In this document: positions 16,705-25,067 of the stretch, piece by piece | Position numbering within the stretch: position 1 is the first letter of the stretch | Layout: every line of letters starts with the position of its first letter | Assembly: GCF_039543205.1 (NCBI RefSeq) | Contig: NZ_BAABJH010000002.1 | Location: 62,001 to 126,000, forward strand | DNA from: Flaviramulus_B aquimarinus | GTDB taxonomy: Bacteria; Bacteroidota; Bacteroidia; Flavobacteriales; Flavobacteriaceae | Direction of reading: 5' to 3' | Length of the DNA stretch: 64,000 bases | The notes under the pieces: model-generated | Database searches by the model: none | The model's input: only the letters and a program-made list of their open reading frames with translations | What the model was told of the DNA's origin: nothing | Position numbers and translations under genes: made by a program

Positions 16705-18153
16705 ATGAAAAAGACAATAGACGAAAATATACAGGGAGAATCGTTAGTTTTAGAGCAAAAAGAAACTAACAAGCGTAAACTTTTCATTGAAAGTTATGGC
16801 TGTGCTATGAACTTTAGTGATAGCGAAATTGTGGCTTCCATAATGGCTAACCAAGGTTTTAATACCACACAACATTTAGAAGAAGCAGATCTGGTTTTAG
16901 TTAACACCTGCTCTATTCGCGATAAAGCAGAACAAACCGTACGGAAACGTCTAGAAAAATATAATGCTGTAAAACGCGACCATAACCCTAAAATGAAAGT
17001 AGGTGTTCTAGGTTGTATGGCCGAACGCCTCAAAACAAAATTTCTTGAAGAAGAAAAAATTGTCGACTTAGTAGTTGGACCAGACGCATATAAAGATTTA
17101 CCAAACCTTTTAGCCGAAGTTGATGAAGGTAGAGACGCTATAAATGTTATTCTTTCAAAAGAAGAAACTTATGGCGATATTTCTCCTGTACGTTTAAACA
17201 CAAATGGTGTTACTGCTTTTGTATCCATAACTCGTGGTTGTGATAACATGTGCACATTTTGTGTTGTACCATTTACCCGAGGAAGGGAACGAAGCAGAGA
17301 CCCACAAAGCATTATTGAAGAAGTAAATGACTTATGGAACAGAGGCTACAAAGACATCACGTTACTTGGGCAAAATGTGGATAGTTATCTGTGGTATGGT
17401 GGTGGTCTTAAAAAAGATTTTGAAAAAGCCACCGACATGCAAAAAGCAACATCAATTAACTTTTCTAAATTGTTGGAGTTATGCGCCAAAGCGCAGCCTA
17501 AAATGCGAATTCGCTTTTCAACATCAAACCCACAAGATTTAACTTTAGATGTAGTTGAAACCATGTCTAAATATCAAAATATTTGTAATCATATCCATTT
17601 ACCTGTGCAAAGCGGAAGCAATCGTATTCTTAAAGCCATGAATCGTTTACACACCCGTGAGGAATATTTTGAATTAATAGATAATATTCGCCGTATCATA
17701 CCTAACTGTGCTATTAGTCAAGATATGATTGTTGGTTTTCCAACAGAAACCGAAGACGATTTTCAAGACACTATATCCTTAATGGAATATGTAAAATATA
17801 ACTTTGGATATATGTTTACGTATTCAGAACGACCAGGTACTATGGCAGGCAGAAATATGGATGATGATGTTCCGGAAGAAACAAAAAAACGGAGGCTACA
17901 AGACATTGTAGATTTACAAAGGGCGCATAGCGAAATTAAAACCAAAGAATGGTTAAATACAACTGTAGAAGTATTGATTGAAAAAGAATCAAAAAAATCG
18001 GATTTGCAATGGTCTGGACGTACACCTCAAAACATTGTTTGTGTGTTTCCGAAAGCGCAATACAAAATAGGTGATTTTGTGAATGTAAAGGTTACAGATT
18101 GTACTAGTGCAACTCTTATTGGAAAAGCTGTTGCGTATTCAGAGAATAATTAA
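16705..18153 (+). CDS. miaB: tRNA-2-methylthio-N6-dimethylallyladenosine synthase MiaB
   Basis: The protein has 482 residues. The N-terminal MTTase domain has the three cluster cysteines Cys33 (SYGCAMNFSDSE), Cys69 (NTCSIRDKAE) and Cys104 (LGCMAERL). The radical SAM domain holds Cys179-xxx-Cys183-xx-Cys186 (RGCDNMCTFCVVPFTRGRE). A TRAM domain closes the protein. MiaB adds the methylthio group to i6A37 in tRNAs reading UNN codons. The MiaB-type signature SYGCAMN supports MiaB rather than RimO. First gene of the run miaB, small unknown, sigma-54 activator, lptE. Confidence 0.96.
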   Translation: MKKTIDENIQGESLVLEQKETNKRKLFIESYGCAMNFSDSEIVASIMANQGFNTTQHLEEADLVLVNTCSIRDKAEQTVRKRLEKYNAVKRDHNPKMKVGVLGCMAERLKTKFLEEEKIVDLVVGPDAYKDLPNLLAEVDEGRDAINVILSKEETYGDISPVRLNTNGVTAFVSITRGCDNMCTFCVVPFTRGRERSRDPQSIIEEVNDLWNRGYKDITLLGQNVDSYLWYGGGLKKDFEKATDMQKATSINFSKLLELCAKAQPKMRIRFSTSNPQDLTLDVVETMSKYQNICNHIHLPVQSGSNRILKAMNRLHTREEYFELIDNIRRIIPNCAISQDMIVGFPTETEDDFQDTISLMEYVKYNFGYMFTYSERPGTMAGRNMDDDVPEETKKRRLQDIVDLQRAHSEIKTKEWLNTTVEVLIEKESKKSDLQWSGRTPQNIVCVFPKAQYKIGDFVNVKVTDCTSATLIGKAVAYSENN

Positions 18154-18155
18154 AT

Positions 18156-18500
18156 ATGATGTCAGAATTCAACTTTAATAATAAAACATTTTCACTTATC
18201 GAGAATACCGAAAATGGAAAGGTAAATTCTGAAACGGTATTTAAATACAAACAAAAAGGTAATATAGTAACAGCTGACTATTTTGGAGGAACTATTAAAT
18301 ACGGAAAAATAATTGCGCATTTAAAAAATGACAAACTTAATATGTTATACCAATGTATAACAACAGAAAATGAACTAAAAGCAGGAAAAGCAATTGCTAC
18401 TGTAAGTTTAACAGATAACAGTAAAATGAAACTTAAACTTAATTGGGAATGGTTAGAGAAGGACAATGGAAGTGGTATTTCTGAATATATTGAGAATTAA
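18156..18500 (+). CDS. Small conserved protein, unknown function
   Basis: The protein has 113-114 residues (ATG at 18156 or 18159), starting 2 bp after the miaB stop. It is beta-rich and soluble with no signal peptide: NNKTFSLIENTENGKVNSET, FKYKQKGNIVTADYFGG, and a C-terminal LNWEWLEKDNGSGISEYIEN. Relatives in Bacteroidota and Firmicutes are sometimes labelled N-acetylglutamate synthase, but no acetyltransferase motif is visible, so I leave it unnamed. Translational coupling to miaB is likely. Confidence 0.7.
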   Translation: MMSEFNFNNKTFSLIENTENGKVNSETVFKYKQKGNIVTADYFGGTIKYGKIIAHLKNDKLNMLYQCITTENELKAGKAIATVSLTDNSKMKLKLNWEWLEKDNGSGISEYIEN

Positions 18501-18565
18501 AAAGTTAAAAGATTCCCATCCAGATAACTATCTGGATTATGGGAATAAAAAAGAATATATTATAC

Positions 18566-19837
18566 ATGGAATCAGTACAAGCTATTAAACAACGTTTTGG
18601 CATTATTGGTAATACACCAGCACTAAACCGTGCTATAGAAAAAGCCATTCAGGTAGCACCTACCGATATTTCGGTTTTGGTTACTGGCGAAAGTGGTGTA
18701 GGAAAAGAAAGTATCCCCAAAATAATACACCAATTATCCCATAGAAAACACAATAAATATATTGCTGTAAACTGTGGCGCCATACCCGAAGGCACCATAG
18801 ACAGTGAGTTATTTGGACATGAAAAAGGAGCCTTTACAGGAGCCACCCAAACCCGCCAAGGGTATTTTGAAGTCGCAGATGGCGGTACTATTTTTTTAGA
18901 TGAAGTTGGCGAATTGCCACTTACAACCCAAGTGCGTTTATTACGTGTTCTCGAAAATGGCGAGTTTTTAAAAGTCGGGTCAAGTAAAGTTCAAAAAACC
19001 AATGTTCGTATTGTAGCGGCCACAAACATTAATATGTTTGAAGCTATCGAAAAAGAAAAGTTTCGTGAAGACTTATATTATAGATTAAGCACCGTAGATA
19101 TTAATTTGCCACCACTTCGCGAACGACGTGAGGACATCCATTTACTGTTTAGAAAATTTGCAAGCGATTTTGCCTTGAAATACAAAATGCCTACGGTAAA
19201 ACTGACCGATAACGCTATTCAAGTTCTTATAAAACACAGATGGGGTGGTAATGTTCGTCAATTACGAAATATAGCGGAACAGATTTCCGTTTTGGAACAA
19301 AATCGCGTTATTAGCGCTTCAACACTACAAAGCTACCTCCCGGCCTATGCCTCAAGTAATTTACCTGCAGTTATCAACACATCAAAAGCTGAAAGTGACT
19401 TTAGTAGCGAACGTGAAATTCTTTACAAAGTGCTCTTTGATATGAAAGCGGATTTAAATGATTTAAAGAAACTGACTATGGAATTGATGAAACATGGCAA
19501 CACAAAAGATGTTGAAAAGGATAACGAAAGTCTCATTCAAAAAATTTATGGCAATGATGATGAAGATGCTGCGGACTTTAAAAATTCAATAGACAATCCT
19601 GAAGTGATTTCAATTCCAGAACACACATCAAATACTGATGAAATTATTACTATTCAAGATAAATACCATTTCGCTGAAGAGATTGAAGAAGAAGAAACCT
19701 TGTCGTTACACGATAAAGAATTAGAATTAATTAAAAAATCGCTTGAACGTCACAGCGGAAAACGTAAATTAGCAGCTGCAGAATTAGGAATCAGCGAACG
19801 CACACTTTACAGAAAGATAAAACAATACAATTTATAG
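18566..19837 (+). CDS. Sigma-54-dependent transcriptional activator (AAA+ and Fis HTH, no receiver domain)
   Basis: The protein has about 423 residues. I prefer the ATG at 18566 (MESVQAIKQRFG) over 18539, whose nine extra codons overlap a palindromic stretch. The AAA+ domain has Walker A GESGVGKES, the sigma-54 loop GAFTGAT, Walker B GGTIFLDEVGELP and the RNVRQLRN-type region (GGNVRQLRN). An acidic linker of about 120 residues leads to a Fis-type HTH (KRKLAAAELGISERTLYRKI). There is no N-terminal sensory or phosphorylation domain, so activity is probably set by abundance or a partner. The intact GAFTGA loop implies it can open sigma-54 promoters; a candidate lies before groES at 22123. Confidence 0.9.
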   Translation: MESVQAIKQRFGIIGNTPALNRAIEKAIQVAPTDISVLVTGESGVGKESIPKIIHQLSHRKHNKYIAVNCGAIPEGTIDSELFGHEKGAFTGATQTRQGYFEVADGGTIFLDEVGELPLTTQVRLLRVLENGEFLKVGSSKVQKTNVRIVAATNINMFEAIEKEKFREDLYYRLSTVDINLPPLRERREDIHLLFRKFASDFALKYKMPTVKLTDNAIQVLIKHRWGGNVRQLRNIAEQISVLEQNRVISASTLQSYLPAYASSNLPAVINTSKAESDFSSEREILYKVLFDMKADLNDLKKLTMELMKHGNTKDVEKDNESLIQKIYGNDDEDAADFKNSIDNPEVISIPEHTSNTDEIITIQDKYHFAEEIEEEETLSLHDKELELIKKSLERHSGKRKLAAAELGISERTLYRKIKQYNL

Positions 19838-19890
19838 TTTATCGTTTACTTAAAAACAGTTTTCATTTTGAAACCAGGACTTTTTAAAAT

Positions 19891-20400
19891 ATGAAAAAAC
19901 ATCTAATTCACTTTTCAATCTTAGCTTTTAGCTTAATCCTTTTGGGCTGTGGTGCCTACTCATTTACAGGTGCATCTATACCGGCAGGAACGGAAACCTA
20001 TCAAGTCAATCGTTTTGAAAATACCGCATTATTAATTGAACCAGGATTAGAACGTGATTTCAAATTAGCTTTAGAAGATTTAATACAAAATCAAACCAAC
20101 TTAAACCTAGTCCCTTCGAATGCCGATTTAGTTTATGAAGGTGAAATAACAACCTATAGAATTTCACCAACCACCGCAACATCGGAAAACACAGCAGCAC
20201 AAAATAGATTAACCATTGGTATTAAATTACGTTTTTTTAATAATAAGAATGAAGAAGATGATCTAGAACAATCATTTACGTTTTTTTATGATTACCCCGC
20301 AAGTTCACAACTAATAGGTGCAATAAAAACCACTGCTCACGAAGAAATTTTTGAACGCCTTACACAAGATATATTTAATGCTACGCTTGCTAAATGGTAG
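19891..20400 (+). CDS. lptE: LptE-family LPS assembly lipoprotein
   Basis: The protein has 169 residues. The signal peptide ends FSLILLGCGAYSFTG with the lipidated Cys at residue 20. The mature part matches the Bacteroidota LptE family (GAYSFTGASIPAGTETYQV at the start, ITTYRISPTTATSENTAAQN in the middle). LptE plugs the LptD barrel and delivers LPS to the outer surface. It follows the sigma-54 activator by 53 bp in a plus-strand run. Sequence identity to enterobacterial LptE is low, so the assignment rests on the Bacteroidota family pattern. Confidence 0.8.
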   Translation: MKKHLIHFSILAFSLILLGCGAYSFTGASIPAGTETYQVNRFENTALLIEPGLERDFKLALEDLIQNQTNLNLVPSNADLVYEGEITTYRISPTTATSENTAAQNRLTIGIKLRFFNNKNEEDDLEQSFTFFYDYPASSQLIGAIKTTAHEEIFERLTQDIFNATLAKW

Positions 20401-20721
20401 TTTTTAGCCGCAGTCTCAGTTAAAAGATTATAACATCTAAATTCACAGAGTTAGCACAGATACATACTGAGAAATTCAGAATACCTATTATTTCTTTGTG
20501 AATCTTGGTGTACCCCCGTATAACTATATATAACATCTTAACCCGTTCAATATCTGTTGCAGTTTTTAGTCACAATTACCAGTCAGTTTTGCAGAATCGT
20601 CAATCAAAAATCGTCAATCGATGATCAAGTATTCAGTTGCTGTTATTTTGACTCAAATGTTTTTTACCTTTGCAGACTAGTCACTTTGCACAAAAAATAA
20701 TTACATTTGGTTAAGTTAATA
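20401..20721. other. Intergenic stretch between lptE and the TPR gene
   Basis: No coding frame with protein-like character is visible. It holds a short direct repeat, AATCGTCAATC at 20595-20605 and again at 20610-20620 (15-bp period), and a promoter -7 match at 20665-20672. Nothing else was recognised. Confidence 0.5.
20665..20672 (+). promoter_or_regulatory. Putative -7 element (TACCTTTG) for TPR-secG
   Basis: TACCTTTG matches TAnnTTTG, 50 bp before the ATG at 20722. A TTTG at 20647 is only 14 bp upstream, shorter than the usual 19-21. Confidence 0.5.
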
Positions 20722-21660
20722 ATGGATCAAACAGATTTTACATACGTACTCCAACATCCACAAGAAATTACGCTTCAGCAAACCGAAGCTGTAAAATCTA
20801 TTATTAATGAATTTCCTTATTTTCAATCTGCCCGTGCTATTTACCTTAAAGGTCTAAAAGACCAAAGTAGCCTTGAGTACAATCAAGAACTTAAAATAAC
20901 AGCAGCCCATACTACAGACCGAAGCATTCTATTCGATTTTATAACTTCGGAAGCCTTTGTTCAAAATGAAATCTCTCAATTCATAAAGCAGAATACAGCA
21001 CATTTGAAAGATTTTAATGTGACTATTGAAGATCTTTCCGTTGAAAAAAGTGTGACTATTGATTATGCTTTAAAACAACAGATTAAAGATACCGATGGCG
21101 TTTTAGACCCTGCTCTATTCCAACCCAAGGAGGCACGACCAAAAAAAGTATCAACTTTTGTTTTAGATGAATCTGAAAGCATTGAAGACCTAAAAACAAA
21201 ACCCCAAGATGCCTCAGCAGATGATATTTTAAACTTAGGACAACCGCTTCAGTTTGATAAAAGAGAATCCCATTCTTTTGGAGAATGGTTGAAGCTAACA
21301 CGCTATAAACCCATAAAAAGAATACAAGAAAAGGAAAACAAGCCCATTGAAATTAAAACTTCAGAAACCTTAGAAAAAGAAAAAAAGTTCGAACTAATTG
21401 ATAAATTCATTTCCGAAAACCCAAAAATAAGTCCAGCCAAACCCCTAAACAAAAAAGGGAATTTAGCAAAAGCCCAAATGATACAACCTGAGGCTCTAAT
21501 GACAGAGACTTTAGCACGTATTTATGTAGAACAAAAAAACTACAAAAAGGCCATTCAATCTTATAAGATTTTAAGTTTGAAATATCCAGAAAAAAGTGGT
21601 TTCTTTGCAAACCAAATTAAAGCAGTAGAACAATTACAAGAACAAAATAATAAAGAGTAA
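20722..21660 (+). CDS. TPR-containing protein, unknown function
   Basis: The protein has 312 residues from the ATG at 20722 (MDQTDFTYVLQHPQEITL); a TTG further upstream at 20707 is less likely. The N-terminal 100 residues are helical and soluble, a charged low-complexity middle follows, and a TPR-like pair of helices ends the protein (ALMTETLARIYVEQKNYKKAI then SYKILSLKYPEKSGF). There is no signal peptide. Its stop overlaps the secG start by one base (TAATG), implying translational coupling with SecG. A link to the Sec machinery is suggested by context only. Confidence 0.75.
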   Translation: MDQTDFTYVLQHPQEITLQQTEAVKSIINEFPYFQSARAIYLKGLKDQSSLEYNQELKITAAHTTDRSILFDFITSEAFVQNEISQFIKQNTAHLKDFNVTIEDLSVEKSVTIDYALKQQIKDTDGVLDPALFQPKEARPKKVSTFVLDESESIEDLKTKPQDASADDILNLGQPLQFDKRESHSFGEWLKLTRYKPIKRIQEKENKPIEIKTSETLEKEKKFELIDKFISENPKISPAKPLNKKGNLAKAQMIQPEALMTETLARIYVEQKNYKKAIQSYKILSLKYPEKSGFFANQIKAVEQLQEQNNKE

Positions 21661-22019
21661 TGAGTACGTTTTCAATATTTTTAGCCTTAATCGTTGTCGT
21701 AGCATTTTTACTAGTTGTAGTCATTATGGTTCAAAACCCTAAAGGTGGCGGATTATCATCATCTTTTGGTGGTGGTGGCACACAACAATTAGGTGGTGTA
21801 AAAAAGACAACCGATTTTTTAGATAAAAGCACATGGACTTTAGCAACCTTACTGTTAGTATTAATTTTACTTTCAAACGTAGCAATTAATAGAGGTGGTG
21901 ATAATTTAGATTCAAAAGCATTAGATGCTGATGCCACAACAACAGCTCCGATTGCTTTACCAGATGTTCCAGCACAAACAACAAATGATGCTGAACCAGC
22001 AAACAATACACCAGAGTAA
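21660..22019 (+). CDS. secG: Preprotein translocase subunit SecG
   Basis: The protein has 119 residues. There are two membrane helices (about 3-22 and 56-75) with the family loop between them: VQNPKGGGLSSSFGGGGTQQ, then GVKKTTDFLDKSTW. The C-terminal tail is Ala/Thr/Pro-rich and acidic, as is common in Bacteroidota SecG. It assists SecYE in protein export. Start overlaps the preceding TPR gene; a strong terminator follows. Confidence 0.92.
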   Translation: MSTFSIFLALIVVVAFLLVVVIMVQNPKGGGLSSSFGGGGTQQLGGVKKTTDFLDKSTWTLATLLLVLILLSNVAINRGGDNLDSKALDADATTTAPIALPDVPAQTTNDAEPANNTPE

Positions 22020-22040
22020 TTTGGTGTTACAATAAAACAA

Positions 22041-22071
22041 AAAATGCCAACTTTTCAAGTTGGCATTTTTT
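22041..22071 (+). terminator. Rho-independent terminator after secG
   Basis: AAAATGCCAACTT at 22041-22053 pairs perfectly with AAGTTGGCATTTT around the loop TTC, followed by T residues. Confidence 0.9.
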
Positions 22072-22122
22072 GTTTCTGCCTGTTTGGTAGGCAAATCTGA
22101 AAGTTTGTCAGTTAGTAAGTAT

Positions 22123-22138
22123 TGGCACATTTTTAGCA
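22123..22138 (+). promoter_or_regulatory. Candidate sigma-54 (-24/-12) promoter for groES-groEL
   Basis: TGGCAC at 22123-22128 is followed by five bases and TAGCA at 22134-22138. The invariant GG and GC are exactly 10 bp apart, and only one base differs from TGGCAC-N5-TTGCA. The predicted transcript starts about 22149, 38 bases before the groES ATG. No CIRCE element is present. A sigma-54 activator gene lies 3.5 kb upstream. Confidence 0.55.
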
Positions 22139-22186
22139 CATCGCTAAAGCGACACTATTAATTTTTAAATCAAAAACATATAACAA

Positions 22187-22462
22187 ATGAGCTTAAACAT
22201 TAAACCATTAGCAGACCGTGTTCTTATAGAACCTGCTGCTGCTGAAACCAAAACAGCTTCAGGAATTATTATTCCAGATAACGCTAAAGAAAAACCACAA
22301 AAAGGAACTGTAGTTGCAGCCGGAAAAGGTACCAAAGATGAACCTATTACTGTACAAGTTGGCGACACTGTTTTATATGGTAAATATGCAGGCACAGAAC
22401 TTAAACTTGAAGGCACCGATTATTTAATCATGCGAGAGAGCGATATTCTTGCAATCATTTAA
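22187..22462 (+). CDS. groES: Co-chaperonin GroES
   Basis: The protein has 91 residues. It carries PLADRVLIEPAAAETKTASG, the mobile loop region GIIIPDNAKEKPQKGTVVAA and DTVLYGKYAGTEL, and ends with IMRESDILAII. It caps GroEL during protein folding. Standard length. It is 123 bp upstream of groEL; the gap contains repeats rather than a gene. Confidence 0.97.
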   Translation: MSLNIKPLADRVLIEPAAAETKTASGIIIPDNAKEKPQKGTVVAAGKGTKDEPITVQVGDTVLYGKYAGTELKLEGTDYLIMRESDILAII

Positions 22463-22466
22463 TTGC

Positions 22467-22536
22467 AAATTCCAAAAACTAAAAGAAATAAATTCCAAAA
22501 ACTTTCTTCATGATTTAACAGTTCCAAAATTGGAAC
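22467..22536. repeat. Direct repeats and hairpin between groES and groEL
   Basis: AAATTCCAAAAACT occurs at 22467-22480 and 22490-22503 (23-bp period). A hairpin, GTTCCAA-AA-TTGGAAC, lies at 22521-22536. The ATTCCAAA words recur in the large hairpin at 30130-30211, suggesting a dispersed intergenic element. It may also tune the groES/groEL transcript. Confidence 0.5.
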
Positions 22537-22585
22537 TTGATATTTGAATATTGAAAGTTTAAAATTTTAAATAAAATTTTTCATT

Positions 22586-24217
22586 ATGGCAAAAGATATA
22601 AAATTTGATATTGAAGCACGTGACGGATTAAAACGTGGTGTGGATGCATTAGCAAATGCAGTAAAAGTAACTTTAGGACCTAAAGGGCGTAACGTCATTA
22701 TTAGCAAAAGTTTTGGAGCCCCTCAAGTCACTAAAGATGGGGTTTCTGTTGCTAAAGAAATTGAATTAGACAACGCTCACGAAAATATGGGTGCTCAAAT
22801 GGTAAAAGAAGTCGCTTCTAAAACGAATGACTTGGCAGGTGATGGTACAACCACCGCTACCGTATTAGCACAAGCTATTGTAAAAGAAGGTTTGAAAAAT
22901 GTAGCGTCTGGTGCCAATCCTATGGATTTAAAACGCGGTATTGATAAAGCTGTTGAGGCCATTACATCAGACCTTGAAAAACAAGCTAAAAAAGTTGGCA
23001 ACTCTTCTGAAAAAATAAAGCAGGTTGCAGCCATTTCTGCAAATAACGATGATACTATTGGCGAGCTAATTGCTCAAGCTTTTGGTAAAGTTGGTAAAGA
23101 AGGTGTGATTACTGTTGAAGAAGCCAAAGGAATGGAAACCTATGTAGACGTAGTTGAAGGGATGCAATTCGACAGAGGTTATTTATCGCCTTACTTTGTT
23201 ACCGATGCTGATAAAATGATTGCCGATTTAGAAAATCCATACATTTTATTATTCGACAAGAAGATTTCTAACTTACAGGAAATCCTTCCTATATTAGAAC
23301 CCGTAGCACAATCAGGTCGTCCGTTATTAATTATTGCAGAAGATGTCGATGGTCAAGCCTTAGCTACTTTAGTAGTTAACAAATTACGTGGCGGACTTAA
23401 AATTGCTGCCGTTAAAGCACCAGGATTTGGCGACAGACGTAAAGCCATGCTTGAAGATATTGCTATCTTAACAGGTGGAACTGTTATTTCTGAAGAAAGA
23501 GGCTTTACTCTAGAAAATGCAGATTTAAGCATGTTAGGTTCTGCTGAAACCGTAACCGTAGATAAAGACAACACAACCATTGTAAACGGTTCTGGTGATG
23601 CTAAAGCAATTAAAGCACGTGTTAACCAAATTAAAGCACAAATTGAAACGACCACTTCAGATTACGATAAAGAAAAACTACAAGAGCGCTTAGCTAAATT
23701 AGCAGGTGGTGTTGCTGTATTATACGTAGGTGCTGCAAGTGAAGTGGAAATGAAAGAAAAGAAAGACCGTGTTGATGATGCCTTACATGCTACAAGAGCC
23801 GCTGTAGAAGAAGGTATTGTTGCTGGTGGCGGTGTGGCTTTAGTTAGAGCCAAAGCTATTTTAGAAAAAATTACAACGGACAACCTGGACGAAACAACAG
23901 GAGTTCAAATTGTAAATAAAGCTATAGAAGCGCCATTAAGAACGATTGTTGAAAATGCAGGTGGCGAAGGTTCTGTGGTTATCAATAAAGTATTAGAAGG
24001 CAAAAAAGATTTTGGTTACGATGCTAAATCCGAAGCCTATGTCGATATGCTTAAAGCTGGTATTATAGACCCTAAAAAAGTAACACGTATTGCTTTAGAA
24101 AACGCAGCGTCTGTATCAGGTATGATCCTTACCACAGAATGCGCATTAATCGATATTAAAGAAGATGCTCCAGCTGCTATGCCTCCAATGGGAGGTGGTA
24201 TGCCAGGGATGATGTAA
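22586..24217 (+). CDS. groEL: Chaperonin GroEL
   Basis: The protein has 543 residues, normal for GroEL. It has LGPKGRNVIISKSFGAPQVT near the N-terminus, the ATP site DLAGDGTTTATVLAQAI (about residues 84-100), GGGVALVRAK in the second equatorial segment and the C-terminal PPMGGGMPGMM tail. It forms the 14-mer folding chamber with GroES. A bidirectional terminator follows. Confidence 0.98.
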   Translation: MAKDIKFDIEARDGLKRGVDALANAVKVTLGPKGRNVIISKSFGAPQVTKDGVSVAKEIELDNAHENMGAQMVKEVASKTNDLAGDGTTTATVLAQAIVKEGLKNVASGANPMDLKRGIDKAVEAITSDLEKQAKKVGNSSEKIKQVAAISANNDDTIGELIAQAFGKVGKEGVITVEEAKGMETYVDVVEGMQFDRGYLSPYFVTDADKMIADLENPYILLFDKKISNLQEILPILEPVAQSGRPLLIIAEDVDGQALATLVVNKLRGGLKIAAVKAPGFGDRRKAMLEDIAILTGGTVISEERGFTLENADLSMLGSAETVTVDKDNTTIVNGSGDAKAIKARVNQIKAQIETTTSDYDKEKLQERLAKLAGGVAVLYVGAASEVEMKEKKDRVDDALHATRAAVEEGIVAGGGVALVRAKAILEKITTDNLDETTGVQIVNKAIEAPLRTIVENAGGEGSVVINKVLEGKKDFGYDAKSEAYVDMLKAGIIDPKKVTRIALENAASVSGMILTTECALIDIKEDAPAAMPPMGGGMPGMM

Positions 24218-24245
24218 GTCGAGAACACTTCGATATTCTATTATT

Positions 24246-24294
24246 AAAAAAACGCTTCCTCCTTATAGCTATCAGGATTAGAAGCGTTTTTTTT
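24246..24294. terminator. Bidirectional terminator between groEL and the GIY-YIG gene
   Basis: AAAAAACGCTTC at 24247-24258 pairs with GAAGCGTTTTTT at 24281-24292; an inner TCCT/AGGA pair extends the stem. A and T runs flank both sides, so it can serve both convergent genes. Confidence 0.85.
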
Positions 24295-24317
24295 AATTTA
24301 AGAACTTTTATTTCTAT

Positions 24318-24668
24318 TTAATTAAACCAAACGGCATAACCTTGTCTTCGTAATTCTAAAGCTAAAATCGCTTCCATTTTAAGAGCGTCTTGCCTTGAAG
24401 TTAAGGGGTCGATATGATTATACAAACTGGGTCTTAAATAAGTCCCATATTTCTCAACAATATTAGAAGATAGCTTATGACCTTTTTTATTTCTATAACC
24501 TGTTTTATGTTGAAGGAACTGTTCTTTTGGTGTTTTACTAGTCATACCAACATAGACACACTCTAACACACCATTAAACTGAGGGTTAGCAGCACGAAAC
24601 CTAGAATTTTCAGTAAATATACGTTTCGATAATTCTATAACATAAATTCTATATTGTATTTTAGGCAT
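24318..24668 (-). CDS. GIY-YIG domain protein
   Basis: The protein has 116 residues. RIYVIEL near the start and CVYVGMTSKTPKEQFLQHKT in the middle fit a GIY-YIG-type fold (UvrC/URI family), and Glu in MEAILALELRRQGY could be the metal ligand. Stand-alone proteins of this size have uncertain roles, possibly structure-specific nucleases. The first motif (YVI) departs from GIY. It is 34 bp after the HMA gene on the same strand, so it may share the metal cluster transcript without a functional link. Confidence 0.65.
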   Translation of the reverse strand: MPKIQYRIYVIELSKRIFTENSRFRAANPQFNGVLECVYVGMTSKTPKEQFLQHKTGYRNKKGHKLSSNIVEKYGTYLRPSLYNHIDPLTSRQDALKMEAILALELRRQGYAVWFN

Positions 24669-24702
24669 AAATAAAAAACGAAATCGTGTTTAAGTTTTTG
24701 GT

Positions 24703-25056
24703 TTAGTCATTATGTTCATCTACAATACCATCATCGCGATATTTACAACAGGGGTGAACTGTTGCGTAAGCTTCATCGGTAGCTTTTACATCTTCCACAT
24801 CATGCCCTACTGCTAAAATTTGTTGTTTAATAGTCTTAACACTAGTTTTACGAGCATCATAAATTAATTTCAACTCGTGTGTATCGACATCCCAAACAGC
24901 GTGCTTTACGCCTTTAGTATTTAAGCAAGCTTTTTCTATACGGGCTTTGCACATACCACAAATACCATCTACTTCCATAGTGGCTTTGGCATTTTTGTTT
25001 TGGGCAAAAGTTGTAGTTCCTATTAGCATTAATAGTAGTATTACAATGTTTTTCAT
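24703..25056 (-). CDS. Secreted heavy-metal-associated (HMA) domain protein
   Basis: The protein has 117 residues. It has a signal peptide (MKNIVILLLMLIGTTTFAQ), then an HMA fold with the metal-binding pair Cys33-xx-Cys36 (VDGICGMCKARIEKA) and the ferredoxin-like remainder (GVKHAVWDVDTHELKLIYD). The tail has VHPCCKYRDDG, a second possible thiol site. A periplasmic copper/zinc carrier is the natural reading. It starts 11 bp after the TonB-dependent receptor gene in the same unit. Confidence 0.85.
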   Translation of the reverse strand: MKNIVILLLMLIGTTTFAQNKNAKATMEVDGICGMCKARIEKACLNTKGVKHAVWDVDTHELKLIYDARKTSVKTIKQQILAVGHDVEDVKATDEAYATVHPCCKYRDDGIVDEHND

Positions 25057-25067
25057 ATTTCTTTGTT

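Noticed and set aside
20707..20721. TTG start for the TPR protein
   Set aside because: An ATG five codons downstream gives the expected N-terminus and is a better start.
22080..22186. CIRCE operator before groES
   Set aside because: The TTAGCACTC-N9-GAGTGCTAA pattern is absent; the GCAC present belongs to the sigma-54-like element.
23353..23655. Minus-strand frames inside groEL
   Set aside because: Antisense shadows of a strongly conserved gene, rich in Ser/Ala and lacking any motif.
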